Source: Chloroflexota bacterium (GTDB lineage: Bacteria > Chloroflexota > Anaerolineae > Anaerolineales > Anaerolineaceae). Taken from it: a DNA stretch of 13,549 bases. Position numbers and translations under genes: made by a program. Position 1 is the first letter of the stretch. Each line of letters opens with the position of its first letter. The notes under the pieces are model-generated. The model saw only the letters and a list, made by a program, of their open reading frames with translations, made no database searches and had not been told where the DNA came from. Positions 5,964 through 13,304 of the stretch are shown here, piece by piece. The stretch lies in assembly GCA_012797215.1 (NCBI GenBank), contig JAAZPN010000076.1, forward strand, positions 1 to 13,549. The letters run 5' to 3'.

Positions 5964-6605
5964 TTGGAAATCTGGTTTATGCAGTGCCAGAACGAGAGCT
6001 GTCAGTTGCGTTTCCCGCTGGATTTAGACCAGTATCAAGGCAGGTTTTGCCCAATTTGCGGCGCGGAGCTTACGCGCGTGCTAAAAGCGCTGGACCCTGC
6101 CGCGCCAGACAGCGCAAGAAACAGTTCCCTTCCCACGCTGGAAGCCTTGCTTGACAATATCCGCTCAGCCTTGAACGTCGGCGCGATTTTTCGCGCCGCG
6201 GATGGCGCGGGATTACGAAAACTGTGGTTGGGCGGCATCTCCCCCGCGCCTGGCGTGCAGCCGCAAATAGCCAAGACTGCCTTAGGCGCTGAAACGCACC
6301 TGCCCTGGGATAGCGCGCCAAACGCTGTGGCTCTTGCCTCTGCTCTCAAAGCCCGCGGTTACATCCTTCTGGCGCTGGAAAACACGCCGAACGCCCGCCC
6401 GCTGTTTTCGTACCGGCTTCCGAAAGAAAACCCGCGCCCTGTTTTATGCATCGTGGGCAGTGAACAAGCCGGCGTGGACCCAGGCTTGCTGGCGTTAGCG
6501 GATGAAGTCTTGTGCCTGCCAATGGGCGGCAGCAAGGGTTCGTTGAATGTCGCGGTGGCTTTTGGTATCGCGGCTTACTGGCTGCGCTACGCTCCCCCTT
6601 CATAA
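5964..6605 (+). CDS. RNA 2'-O-methyltransferase, SpoU/TrmH (SPOUT) family, with N-terminal zinc ribbon
   Basis: 213 residues. Residues 1-40 form a probable zinc ribbon with C8, C13, C29 and C32 (CQNESC and CPIC). Residues 57-210 form a SPOUT knotted methyltransferase domain, which transfers a methyl group from S-adenosylmethionine to a ribose 2'-OH in tRNA or rRNA. All three family motifs are present: NVGAIFRAADGAG (71-83), IVGSEQAGVDP (163-173) and LPMGGSKGSLNVAVA (185-199), including the catalytic arginine and conserved Glu and Asn. The start is TTG: the strong RBS AAGGAAGGG (5951-5959) lies 4 bases before TTG 5964 but 19 before the next Met (ATG 5979), and both starts keep the cysteines. 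The exact target nucleotide is not predictable; the ribbon may help bind RNA. It ends at a bidirectional terminator shared with the convergent glgC. Confidence 0.87.
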   Translation: MEIWFMQCQNESCQLRFPLDLDQYQGRFCPICGAELTRVLKALDPAAPDSARNSSLPTLEALLDNIRSALNVGAIFRAADGAGLRKLWLGGISPAPGVQPQIAKTALGAETHLPWDSAPNAVALASALKARGYILLALENTPNARPLFSYRLPKENPRPVLCIVGSEQAGVDPGLLALADEVLCLPMGGSKGSLNVAVAFGIAAYWLRYAPPS

Positions 6606-6636
6606 AAAAAACTCCGGGTTTTCCCGGAGTTTTTTA
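6604..6636. terminator. Bidirectional intrinsic terminator between convergent genes
   Basis: ACTCCGGG (6611-6618), loop TTTT, CCCGGAGT (6623-6630) form a perfect 8-bp stem, with an A-run before it (6604-6610) and a T-run after it (6631-6635). It can stop transcription from the methyltransferase on the plus strand and from glgC, which ends at 6648, on the minus strand. Confidence 0.92.
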
Positions 6637-6647
6637 TGTTCAGCTAT

Positions 6648-7904
6648 TTAGGGCGCGATAACCGTCCCGGCCGGAATAGTAGTGTGCTTAGGAATGACCA
6701 CGATCCCATCACGCACCTTGTACAGAGCGTGGTCTACTTCCTTATCCTCGGGGAAGGGCTTAATCACCACGTTATCCCCGATGCTGGCGTTTTTATCGAT
6801 GATTGCGCCCTGGATGTCGCAGTTCCGACCAATCCCTAAGGGTGCGCCGTTTTTAAGCGTGCCATAATAGTCGCCGCCCATCATGATAGTGTCTTTTATT
6901 ACAGAGCCTTCGCCAACCTGGCTGCGCACGCCAATGATGGAATGTTCAATCGTGGCGTGTTCAACATTGCATCCCTCCGCGATAAGCACTTTTTTAAAAG
7001 CGCAGCCGACTACGCGCGAGCAAGGCAGAAAACGGGGATGCGTGAAAATTGGCTTATCCGGGTCATAAAAGTCAAATCCGGGATTTTCATCCGTCAATTC
7101 CAGGTTGGTCTCATAGAAAGAGCGGATAGTACCAATATCCCGCCAGTAGCCTTCGTAGTTATAGCCATACACCGAAGCTCCTTGTCCAATCAGGTAGGGG
7201 ATAATGTCGCCGCCAAAATCATCAAGGCGCTCCATGCCGCCCTTCCGAAGCACATTCACAAGCAGCTCGGTATTGAATAGATAAATGCCCATCGAGCCGA
7301 GATAGGGGCTTTCCGGGTCGTCCCGGCTGACCATGCTGGCAAGTTTCTCGGGGTCTTTGGGTTTTTCGGCAAAATCCGTTATGCGCCCATCTTCCGCGCG
7401 TTTAAGCAATCCAAAACGAGAGGCTTCCAATTTAGGCACCGGCTGCACGGCGACGGTTACGTCCGCGTTGTTATCCCAATGGAACTGGGCCATCTCGGCG
7501 TAATCCATGCGGTACAGGTGGTCACCAGCCAAGATGAGCACATAGGGGCATTTGGTGGAGCTTATCTCCATTAGCTGCTTACGGACTGCATCCGCCGTGC
7601 CCTGATACCAATCAGTATGCTCCATAGTCTGTTCCGCAGCCCAAATCTGGACCCATCCGGAGTGGAACGAATCAAAAGTGTAGGTCTGGGAAATATGCCG
7701 GTGAAGCGAGACTGAATTAAACTGGGTCAGAATCGCGATGCGAAAAATATCGGAGTTGATGCAGTTGCTGATAGGAATGTCAATCAGGCGGTACTTTCCA
7801 GCGATAGGGACCGCTGGTTTCGAGCGTTCGGAAGTGAGCGGATACAGACGTTTGCCCTGTCCTCCGCCGAGAATGACGCCGAGTATCTCGCTGGTCTTGG
7901 GCAT
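6648..7904 (-). CDS. glgC: Glucose-1-phosphate adenylyltransferase (ADP-glucose pyrophosphorylase)
   Basis: 418 residues, the usual length. The enzyme makes ADP-glucose from glucose-1-phosphate and ATP, the committed step of bacterial glycogen synthesis, in the cytoplasm. Seen: nucleotidyltransferase signature GGGQGKRLYPLT (13-24) with SERSKPAVPIAGKYRLID (25-42); WYQGTADA (99-106); metal-binding Asp in LAGDHLYRMDY (125-135); sugar-phosphate motif FAEKPK (178-183); GSMGIYLF (203-210); YWRDIGT (253-259). From about 290 to the end lies a left-handed beta-helix domain used for assembly and allosteric control. The ATG at 7904 follows AAAGGA with 8-base spacing. It lies 93 bp downstream of recN on the same strand and could be its last operon gene or have its own promoter. 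No glgA or glgB is in the window. Confidence 0.95.
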   Translation of the reverse strand: MPKTSEILGVILGGGQGKRLYPLTSERSKPAVPIAGKYRLIDIPISNCINSDIFRIAILTQFNSVSLHRHISQTYTFDSFHSGWVQIWAAEQTMEHTDWYQGTADAVRKQLMEISSTKCPYVLILAGDHLYRMDYAEMAQFHWDNNADVTVAVQPVPKLEASRFGLLKRAEDGRITDFAEKPKDPEKLASMVSRDDPESPYLGSMGIYLFNTELLVNVLRKGGMERLDDFGGDIIPYLIGQGASVYGYNYEGYWRDIGTIRSFYETNLELTDENPGFDFYDPDKPIFTHPRFLPCSRVVGCAFKKVLIAEGCNVEHATIEHSIIGVRSQVGEGSVIKDTIMMGGDYYGTLKNGAPLGIGRNCDIQGAIIDKNASIGDNVVIKPFPEDKEVDHALYKVRDGIVVIPKHTTIPAGTVIAP

Positions 7905-7971
7905 AATAAAGATCCTTTCTTAGGTATGAAATTGTGTCAGGAACAATCCCCTGAGTATGACGATTTCAAGC

Positions 7972-7997
7972 GTCAGGTTGTGGTGAGCTTACCTGAC
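7972..7997 (-). repeat. Inverted repeat between recN and glgC
   Basis: GTCAGGT (7972-7978) and ACCTGAC (7991-7997) are perfect 7-base inverted copies around a 12-base spacer, abutting the recN stop codon. No T-run follows on the minus strand, so termination would be weak. It may be a processing site, a partial terminator or an operator for glgC. Confidence 0.4.
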
Positions 7998-9725
7998 CTA
8001 ATCAATTTTACCCTGAAACTCGGCGACCGCGCGCATCAAGTCCCGCGCGGACTGCAGTGTTCCCGCGCTGACAGCGCCAATCATGCCGGCCAGTTCCTGC
8101 TCACGCCCGTTGGCATCCAACGCAAGCACATGGGTCAGGGTGCGGCCGTCCGCTTCATGCTTGGAAACGCGCAGATGCTGGTCGCCGTAGGCTGCCAACT
8201 GCGGCAGGTGCGTGACGCACATCACCTGATGCTTGCGCCCGAGCTGCCAGAGCATCTGCCCTACAATGACGCCCACCCGACCGCCAATGCCCTGGTCAAT
8301 CTCGTCAAAAACCAGGGTTGGGATTTGGTCCGCTTCCGCCAGCACATGTTTCAGCGCGAGCATCAGCCGCGAAGTTTCGCCGCCAGAAGCTATTTTTACC
8401 AGAGGTTTAAGCCCCTCGCCCGGGTTGGTTTCGATTAGAAATTCGACCTTGTCAGCGCCAGTCGCGTCAAAAGCCACGCGCTGCCCATCCAACTCCAAGC
8501 CATCCGTGTCGGGAGTAAGAGCAAAGTTCACCTGGAAGCGGGCGTTTTTCATTTGCAGGTTTTTCAGCTGAGTCTCTATGCCATTTTCAAGCCGTTTGGC
8601 GGTTCCGCGCCGCTCACGGCTGAGCGCGCCAGCGACCGCGCCAAGCTCTTCCTTTATCCGGCTTATTTTAAACTCCACTTCAACTATCTGCTCTTCCAAA
8701 TTCTCCACTTTAGCCAACTCATCTTTGGCGTTTTGCAGATATGCCTTAATACTCTCCAGACTGCCGCCGTACTTGCGCTTGAGGAAGTTGAGCGTGTTCA
8801 GCCGTTCTTCAATCTGGTCCAGCCGGGTTGGATTAAATTCGATGTTCTCCAGGTATCCGCGCAGTTCGTAGGCGATCTCGGAGATTGTGTTTAATGCCTG
8901 GTCCGCCCTTTCGCTCATCGCGGACATCTGAGGGTCAATCCGCGCAAGCTCGTCCAGGGCGTGTTGGGCTTGTCCAAGCAGGTCGGTTACAGGTGGAATC
9001 TCGCCGCCTTCATCCAGAGCGGAAAGCGCTTGCTGTGAAAGGCTGTGCAGGGTTTCCGCGTTCGCCAGCAGGGTGCGTTCCTGACGCAGGTCCGCTTCCT
9101 CGTTAGTTTTCAGGCGTGCTGTCTCAATTTCCTGGATTTGGTACTTGAGCATATCCGTGCGGTCTTTGGCGTACTGCTGCAGTTTCAGGAGTTCTTCCAG
9201 CTCCGCGCGGTCCGCCAGCCAGTGGCGGTAGAGGCGCGCGTATTCGCTAAGCGCATCCTCGTGATGCGCGAAGCGGTCCAACAGCTCCAGGTGATGGCGC
9301 ACTTTCAGAAGAGAAAGATGTTCGGACTGTCCGTGGATATCTGCCAAGAGCGCGCCAAGCTCGGATTGCAGCGAGAGGCTGACGCTTCTTCCGTTCACGC
9401 GGGCGACGCTGCGGCCTCCGGAGCGGATTTCGCGGGAAAGCGTCAATGGCTCGTTTTCCTCCCACAATCCTTCCGGTTCAAGCAGAGCCCTGACCGCCGC
9501 GGCACTTGGCGCGTCCAGCTCGAATACTGCTTCGATGACGGCTTTTTCACTGTCGCGCCGGATATCGTTGACATCCACCCGTCCGCCCAGGACGGCGTTG
9601 AGCGCGTCCAGGATGATGGATTTGCCCGCTCCGGTTTCACCGGTCAGCACCACCAGCCCATTAGTAAATGTGAGCGTCAGATCTTGAATAATGGCAAAGT
9701 TTTGAATACGCAGTTCCGCAAGCAT
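7998..9725 (-). CDS. recN: DNA repair ATPase RecN
   Basis: 575 residues, in line with other RecN proteins (about 550-580). RecN is an SMC-like ATPase that acts early in repair of double-strand breaks. Seen: the N-terminus MLAELRIQNFAIIQ typical of the family, Walker A GETGAGKS (29-36), a long central coiled-coil region rich in Glu, Gln and Leu (about 150-370), ABC signature SGGETS (447-452), Walker B LVFDE with D474 and E475, and the H-loop histidine at 506 in VTHLPQLAAYGDQH. The reading frame is open upstream to 9911, but that extension overlaps the preceding gene and has no family similarity; ATG 9725 has GAGG at the right distance. The stop of the upstream gene is 8 bases away, so translation is probably coupled. 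The nadK-recN neighbourhood is common in bacteria. Confidence 0.95.
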   Translation of the reverse strand: MLAELRIQNFAIIQDLTLTFTNGLVVLTGETGAGKSIILDALNAVLGGRVDVNDIRRDSEKAVIEAVFELDAPSAAAVRALLEPEGLWEENEPLTLSREIRSGGRSVARVNGRSVSLSLQSELGALLADIHGQSEHLSLLKVRHHLELLDRFAHHEDALSEYARLYRHWLADRAELEELLKLQQYAKDRTDMLKYQIQEIETARLKTNEEADLRQERTLLANAETLHSLSQQALSALDEGGEIPPVTDLLGQAQHALDELARIDPQMSAMSERADQALNTISEIAYELRGYLENIEFNPTRLDQIEERLNTLNFLKRKYGGSLESIKAYLQNAKDELAKVENLEEQIVEVEFKISRIKEELGAVAGALSRERRGTAKRLENGIETQLKNLQMKNARFQVNFALTPDTDGLELDGQRVAFDATGADKVEFLIETNPGEGLKPLVKIASGGETSRLMLALKHVLAEADQIPTLVFDEIDQGIGGRVGVIVGQMLWQLGRKHQVMCVTHLPQLAAYGDQHLRVSKHEADGRTLTHVLALDANGREQELAGMIGAVSAGTLQSARDLMRAVAEFQGKID

Positions 9726-9733
9726 GCCTGACC

Positions 9734-10264
9734 TCAGCCCAATTTGATGCCGGTAGATTGATAGTATGCGCTGGAGATTAGCAGCAGCGCGTAGATCGCC
9801 TGCCATACCAGCGGCAGCAGCCCACCCAAAGCCGCCGTGCCGCCATTCAGGCTTAGGATTGGCAGCAAACGCATTACTATCAAAGGCAGGCAGCCCAAAA
9901 TGCTGCCCCAAAGCACCGTTTGGTTCAGCGCTTTGCTGCGGCGCTTACGAACAACCCAACGCACGATGTTGGCAATCAATGTGCCTACCCCCGGCGCGAC
10001 GAATAGAACCAGAAACCCAATGCGGCCGGCAAGCCAGCTGCCAGCAAAAGCAATCACAGCCGAAACTATGAAAGCCAGCGGCACGTCCAGCCCTTTGGTA
10101 GTGTCAAAAATCTTTTGTTGGGAGCGCACGCATTCCTTGCAGCGGTAGCCGGTTGGCGTCAGCACGGCTGTTTCGGGTGTGATTGGTTTATTGCAGCGGT
10201 TGCAGCGTAGAACGATTTCCTCCTGCGGGGTATTGTTGGTGTTTTGTTCTTTGTTTTCAGTCAT
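9734..10264 (-). CDS. Zinc-ribbon membrane protein of unknown function
   Basis: 176 residues, not recognised as a characterised family. Residues 1-18 are polar. A zinc ribbon follows with CNRC (21-24) and CKEC (42-45), separated by 17 residues. Three to four hydrophobic segments come next (about 61-80, 82-106, 116-137 and 143-166), with a basic loop VRKRRSK (105-111) between the second and third. The ribbon is probably cytoplasmic, so the protein would be an integral membrane protein with a small metal-binding head. The start ATG overlaps the nadK stop by 8 bases and the stop lies 8 bases before recN, so it belongs to the nadK-recN operon and is translationally coupled. Context gives no clear job; a role in NADP metabolism or DNA repair cannot be assumed. 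Confidence 0.72.
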   Translation of the reverse strand: MTENKEQNTNNTPQEEIVLRCNRCNKPITPETAVLTPTGYRCKECVRSQQKIFDTTKGLDVPLAFIVSAVIAFAGSWLAGRIGFLVLFVAPGVGTLIANIVRWVVRKRRSKALNQTVLWGSILGCLPLIVMRLLPILSLNGGTAALGGLLPLVWQAIYALLLISSAYYQSTGIKLG

Positions 10265-11135
10265 GGTGGTTTTGTTTCAGGGCAGGGTTATCGTGCAGCA
10301 CGGTCGCCAAGCGGCGGTAGAAGTAATTCGGTTCGCCAAAGCGCACCATCTTCAGTGAGTGCCGGTTGGCTGTCACGCGCACGCAATCATTAGCATTCAG
10401 GCGGATGGGGTCAATGCCGTCCACGCTGAGGACTGCCTCATGGTCGCAATGAGCGCGCAGAAGCACGCTGGCTCCCTCCGCCAGCACAACCGCGCGGTCC
10501 AGCGAAAGGTGCGGGGCGATGGGCAGCAGCAGCATATTGCGCAACTCTGGCGGCAGGATGGGACCGCCAACCGCTAACGCGTAGGCCGTGGAGCCCGTTG
10601 CCGTGGCGACAATCAGTCCATCCGCGATGTACGAGGTGAGGTAACCTTCGTTCAGGTCCACGCGCACCTCAATTGGGCGCACAATGCGCCCGCGCGAAAC
10701 CACGATTTCATTGATAACATCCCATTCACCGCTGACGCGCTCTTCCTGGATGAGCTGGGTCAGGAGCATCATGCGCCGCTCCAGATGAAAATCACCAGAA
10801 AGCAAGCGCGGCAGCGCTGCTTCCCAGGAGAATTCGGTCAGTTCTGAAAGGAAACCCAGTTTTCCAGCCTGAACACCCAGCAATGGAATCCCCAGCGGAG
10901 CGCACAAGTGCCCGGCGCGCAGCAGGGTTCCATCACCGCCTAAGACAATGACCAGGTCTACCCCGGTGAGGTCAGGCTTGGTGGAGGGCTGGGCAGACTC
11001 CGCAGTATAAGTGCTGACTTCCGCGCCCACAGCTGCAATGCGCTGCCCGATAAACTCGGCAAGCTGCAGCGCTTTTGGCATCTCCGCGTTCGGGAGAAGC
11101 ATAATACGCTTTGGCGCAGAAAGAGGTGCTGGCAT
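10257..11135 (-). CDS. nadK: NAD kinase
   Basis: 292 residues, the normal size. It phosphorylates NAD with ATP (or polyphosphate) to make NADP in the cytoplasm. Seen: the diagnostic GGDGT (66-70) with LLRAG after it, GVQAGKLGFLSEL (87-99), the INE motif (141-143), DGLIVATATGSTAY (172-185), GGP (190-192) and PIAPHLSL (205-212). All are conserved family blocks including the catalytic Asp of GGDGT. The start ATG 11135 is the first in the frame after the promoter. There is no Shine-Dalgarno: TATAAT (minus strand, 11148-11143) ends only 7 bases before the ATG, so transcription would start at or next to the start codon. It is the first gene of the minus-strand operon with the zinc-ribbon protein and recN. 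Confidence 0.95.
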   Translation of the reverse strand: MPAPLSAPKRIMLLPNAEMPKALQLAEFIGQRIAAVGAEVSTYTAESAQPSTKPDLTGVDLVIVLGGDGTLLRAGHLCAPLGIPLLGVQAGKLGFLSELTEFSWEAALPRLLSGDFHLERRMMLLTQLIQEERVSGEWDVINEIVVSRGRIVRPIEVRVDLNEGYLTSYIADGLIVATATGSTAYALAVGGPILPPELRNMLLLPIAPHLSLDRAVVLAEGASVLLRAHCDHEAVLSVDGIDPIRLNANDCVRVTANRHSLKMVRFGEPNYFYRRLATVLHDNPALKQNHHD

Positions 11136-11142
11136 AGTCAGT

Positions 11143-11148
11143 ATTATA
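11143..11148 (-). promoter_or_regulatory. Promoter -10 element of nadK (leaderless candidate)
   Basis: TATAAT on the minus strand, ending 7 bases before the nadK ATG. With normal spacing transcription would start within a base or so of the ATG, and no ribosome binding site exists upstream. The -35 region is weak (GGCAAA at 17-bp spacing). Confidence 0.55.
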
Positions 11149-11294
11149 GTCGGAGTTGAAAGCCTTTTGCCACCCGTTGAAGCTTATAAATATTTATCGC
11201 GGTTCCTGACGCGTCTTTTGCCCCATTGATTTTTCCAGAGGCAAGCGATAAATGCTAAGCGACACTCAAAGGGCGCCAGGTCACCCTGTAGGTT

Positions 11295-11320
11295 CGTCAT
11301 CGCGAGTGCGCGAAGCGATA
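11295..11320. repeat. Dispersed REP-like element
   Basis: The segment beginning CGTCATCGCGAG and followed by CGAAGCGATA resembles the widespread intergenic repeat of the type GTCATTGCGAG...GCGAAGCAATC found in many bacterial genomes, including chloroflexal ones. It contains the hairpin ATCGC (11299-11303) / GCGAT (11315-11319). Only one degenerate copy is visible here, so repeat status rests on resemblance. Confidence 0.4.
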
Positions 11321-11459
11321 GCCCACCTTCCGATGATTGCCATCCTGATACCCTTTTGGGCACAGGTCGGCAGCGAAGGATTTTTCTTTCATAGAAATTT
11401 GCTTGTTTACAGCTCAGCGCGGCTTAAGTACCAAGCTCAGACAGCAACAAATGATTCGA

Positions 11460-11488
11460 TTGACTTAAGTCGTCAATTTTTTTATACT
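11460..11488 (+). promoter_or_regulatory. Promoter of the ABC importer operon
   Basis: TTGACT (11460-11465) and TATACT (11483-11488) are separated by exactly 17 bp, each five of six consensus bases. The predicted start near 11495 leaves a leader of about 11 bases before ATG 11506, without a Shine-Dalgarno sequence. Confidence 0.75.
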
Positions 11489-11505
11489 CTGTTACATAAT
11501 TCACC

Positions 11506-12312
11506 ATGAAAAAGCTGACCAAAACACAACGGCGCGGATCCCTGCGCCCGGGCGGCAGCCGCGCCGGGACGGTTTTTCTCGCGGCAGCGGCAGGCATCAT
11601 CACCTGGCAGCTGCTTTGGCTGCTGCTCAAGCTCCCCGAATTCATCCTTCCACCGCCTATTGTGGTCTGGCAAAAATTCATACAGGTCCTCAGCAACGGT
11701 TTACTTTGGCGGCATCTCTCTTTTACGCTGCTGGAGATCCTTTTAGGACTATTCTTTGGGAGCCTGAGCGCCGCTGTGGTGGGGTATTTCCTCTCCAAGC
11801 ATCCGCGCGCGGAAAACTTTGCCTCACCCTATCTGGTTGCCAGTCAATCGGTGCCCATTGTCGCCATTGCGCCGCTGCTTGTCATATGGTTTGGTCCCGG
11901 GCTTTTCTCCAAAGTTCTCATCTGCGCGCTGACTGTTTTTTTCCCGGTTTTGGTGAACACATTGGTTGGTTTGCGCGAGGTACCGCAAGACCTGCGTGAG
12001 CTGATGCGTTCCCTAAAAGCCGCGCCGGCGCAAACTTTGCGTTACCTGGAGCTGCCTGCCAGTCTGCCTGTCTTCCTGGGGGGCCTGCGCGTGGGCGCCA
12101 CGCTCTCGGTCATCGGCGCGATTGTTGGCGAGCTGGTCGGTTCAGACCGCGGTCTGGGTTTCTTAATTAACGTCGGCAGAGGACAGTACGACACTGCCCT
12201 CGTTTTCGTGGCTGTACTCACCTTGATGGTGCTGGCAGCTTCGCTTTATGGGTTAATTCTCTTGTTAGAGTCGCGCCTGCTCGCGTGGCAAACCTGGCGG
12301 CAGACCAAATGA
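11506..12312 (+). CDS. ABC transporter permease, NitT/TauT (SsuC/ThiX/RibX-like) family
   Basis: 268 residues, a typical size for this permease class. It forms the membrane channel of a substrate-binding-protein-dependent importer. Six hydrophobic segments are visible (about 22-42, 72-96, 108-128, 134-156, 196-215 and 230-256). The cytoplasmic EAA-type coupling loop lies at about 164-187 (RELMRSLKAAPAQTL...LPASLP), and the family's GELVGSDRGLGFLI stretch at 208-221. The basic, Arg-rich first 20 residues should be cytoplasmic. It is the first gene of an operon with a receptor gene 17 bases downstream and an ATPase after that. The start ATG has no recognisable RBS, but the promoter and the lack of any alternative Met before the first membrane segment support it. 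Confidence 0.88.
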   Translation: MKKLTKTQRRGSLRPGGSRAGTVFLAAAAGIITWQLLWLLLKLPEFILPPPIVVWQKFIQVLSNGLLWRHLSFTLLEILLGLFFGSLSAAVVGYFLSKHPRAENFASPYLVASQSVPIVAIAPLLVIWFGPGLFSKVLICALTVFFPVLVNTLVGLREVPQDLRELMRSLKAAPAQTLRYLELPASLPVFLGGLRVGATLSVIGAIVGELVGSDRGLGFLINVGRGQYDTALVFVAVLTLMVLAASLYGLILLLESRLLAWQTWRQTK

Positions 12313-12329
12313 ACCTGGAGTGCACCTTT

Positions 12330-13304
12330 ATGAAACGTTTAATCCCAATAGTACTGCTGGCCGCCCTGCTGCTGACAGCCTGCTCTGGAAGTAAGCCCGC
12401 ACAGAATAAAGAGCTGCGCGAAATAACGCTGAACCTGACCTACATCCCTAATGTGCAGTTTGCCCCGTTTTACGTTGCCATTGAGAACGGATACTTCAGC
12501 GAAGCGGGTTTGAATGTTAAACTCAACTACGGCAACGAAGCGGACCTTATCGCGTTAGTGGGTTCCGGCAACCAGCAGTTTATGATTGCCTCGGGTGAAC
12601 AGGTGCTGATGGGGCGCGCCCAGGGGCTGCCCGTTGTGACAGTTTACAACTGGTATAAAGAGTTCCCGGTGGGCATCGTCTCCCTGGCGGAAAAAAACAT
12701 CAACACTCCCACGGACCTGAAAGGCAAAGCGGTGGGTTTGCCAGGCTTATACGGCGCGAGTTACATTGGATTTGAAGCATTCGCGCAGACCGAAGGGCTG
12801 CAGGGGAATGATTACTCCCTGCGCTCCATTGGGTTTTCCCAGGTCGAATCGCTGGTGAGTGGAATCGTGGACGCGGCGGTGATATATCTGCCAAACGAAC
12901 CCTCTCAACTGCGCGCCAAAGGCTACGCGATTAACACCATGCGCGTGGCGGACAGCGTGGACTTGATTGGAAATGGCTTGGTAACCAACGAAACCACCAT
13001 CAAAGACGAACCCGAGTTGGTGCGCGCGGTGTTGGGCGCGCTGCTAAAGGGCGTTCAGTTTAGCGCAGAAAACCCGGATGAGACCTATCGGATTTGCGCC
13101 AAATACGTGGACAACCTGGCCGAAGCGGATGAGACTGTGCAAAAGCAGGTCTTGGCAGAGTCCATCAAGCTTTGGGACGTTTACCCAACAGACGAAGACC
13201 ATACTCCTCGCTGGGAAAACATGCAGACTATTTTATTGAACCTGGGCCTGATGAGCCGGTCGGTGGACCTTAAAGGCGTGTATGACGGCAGCTTCCTCCC
13301 CTGA
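12330..13304 (+). CDS. ABC transporter substrate-binding lipoprotein, NMT1/THI5-like family
   Basis: 324 residues. The signal peptide ends in the lipobox LTAC with the lipidated cysteine at 18, so the receptor is tethered outside the membrane. The mature part starts like NMT1/THI5 and SsuA/TauA receptors: YIPNVQFAPFYVAIENGYF, then GLNVKLNYGNE, the SGEQVLMGRAQGLPV block, TPTDLKGKAVGLPG and SYIGFEAF. The motif set resembles chloroflexal RibY-like (riboflavin) and ThiY-like (thiamine pyrimidine) receptors; the ligand is inferred only. The frame is open back to 12285, but those 15 residues overlap the permease and would bury the signal peptide; ATG 12330 has TGGAG (12316-12320) at good spacing. 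Its 3' end overlaps the ATPase start by 23 bases, so the operon is translationally coupled. Confidence 0.87.
   Translation: MKRLIPIVLLAALLLTACSGSKPAQNKELREITLNLTYIPNVQFAPFYVAIENGYFSEAGLNVKLNYGNEADLIALVGSGNQQFMIASGEQVLMGRAQGLPVVTVYNWYKEFPVGIVSLAEKNINTPTDLKGKAVGLPGLYGASYIGFEAFAQTEGLQGNDYSLRSIGFSQVESLVSGIVDAAVIYLPNEPSQLRAKGYAINTMRVADSVDLIGNGLVTNETTIKDEPELVRAVLGALLKGVQFSAENPDETYRICAKYVDNLAEADETVQKQVLAESIKLWDVYPTDEDHTPRWENMQTILLNLGLMSRSVDLKGVYDGSFLP

Larger units (their letters stand above)
11136..11505. other. Divergent intergenic region between nadK and the ABC importer
   Basis: No credible gene; an 85-codon open frame crosses it but includes repeat-like sequence and the promoter. It holds the nadK -10 (11143-11148), an inverted pair ATTTATCGC (11192-11200) / GCGATAAAT (11245-11253), a dispersed-repeat-like element (11295-11320), and the promoter of the importer operon at its right end. 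No riboswitch consensus (FMN, TPP or cobalamin) could be recognised. Confidence 0.5.

Noticed and set aside
7926..8438. 170-codon plus-strand frame opposite recN
   Set aside because: Antisense shadow of recN, which has complete family motifs.
9726..9911. N-terminal extension of recN to 9911
   Set aside because: It overlaps the upstream zinc-ribbon gene in another frame and lacks RecN similarity; ATG 9725 has an RBS and the family's N-terminus.
11341..11385. TPP-riboswitch-like fragments (CTGATACCC and GCAGCGAAGGA)
   Set aside because: The conserved TPP core around CTGATCTGGATAAT is absent, the order and pairing do not fit, and the predicted transcription start lies downstream of these bases.
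11252..11509. 85-codon plus-strand open frame in the nadK/ABC intergenic region
   Set aside because: It crosses the repeat-like element and the importer promoter, has no RBS, and its protein looks like random translation.
12285..12329. Upstream start for the substrate-binding protein
   Set aside because: It overlaps the permease and would place 15 polar residues before the signal peptide; ATG 12330 has an RBS.
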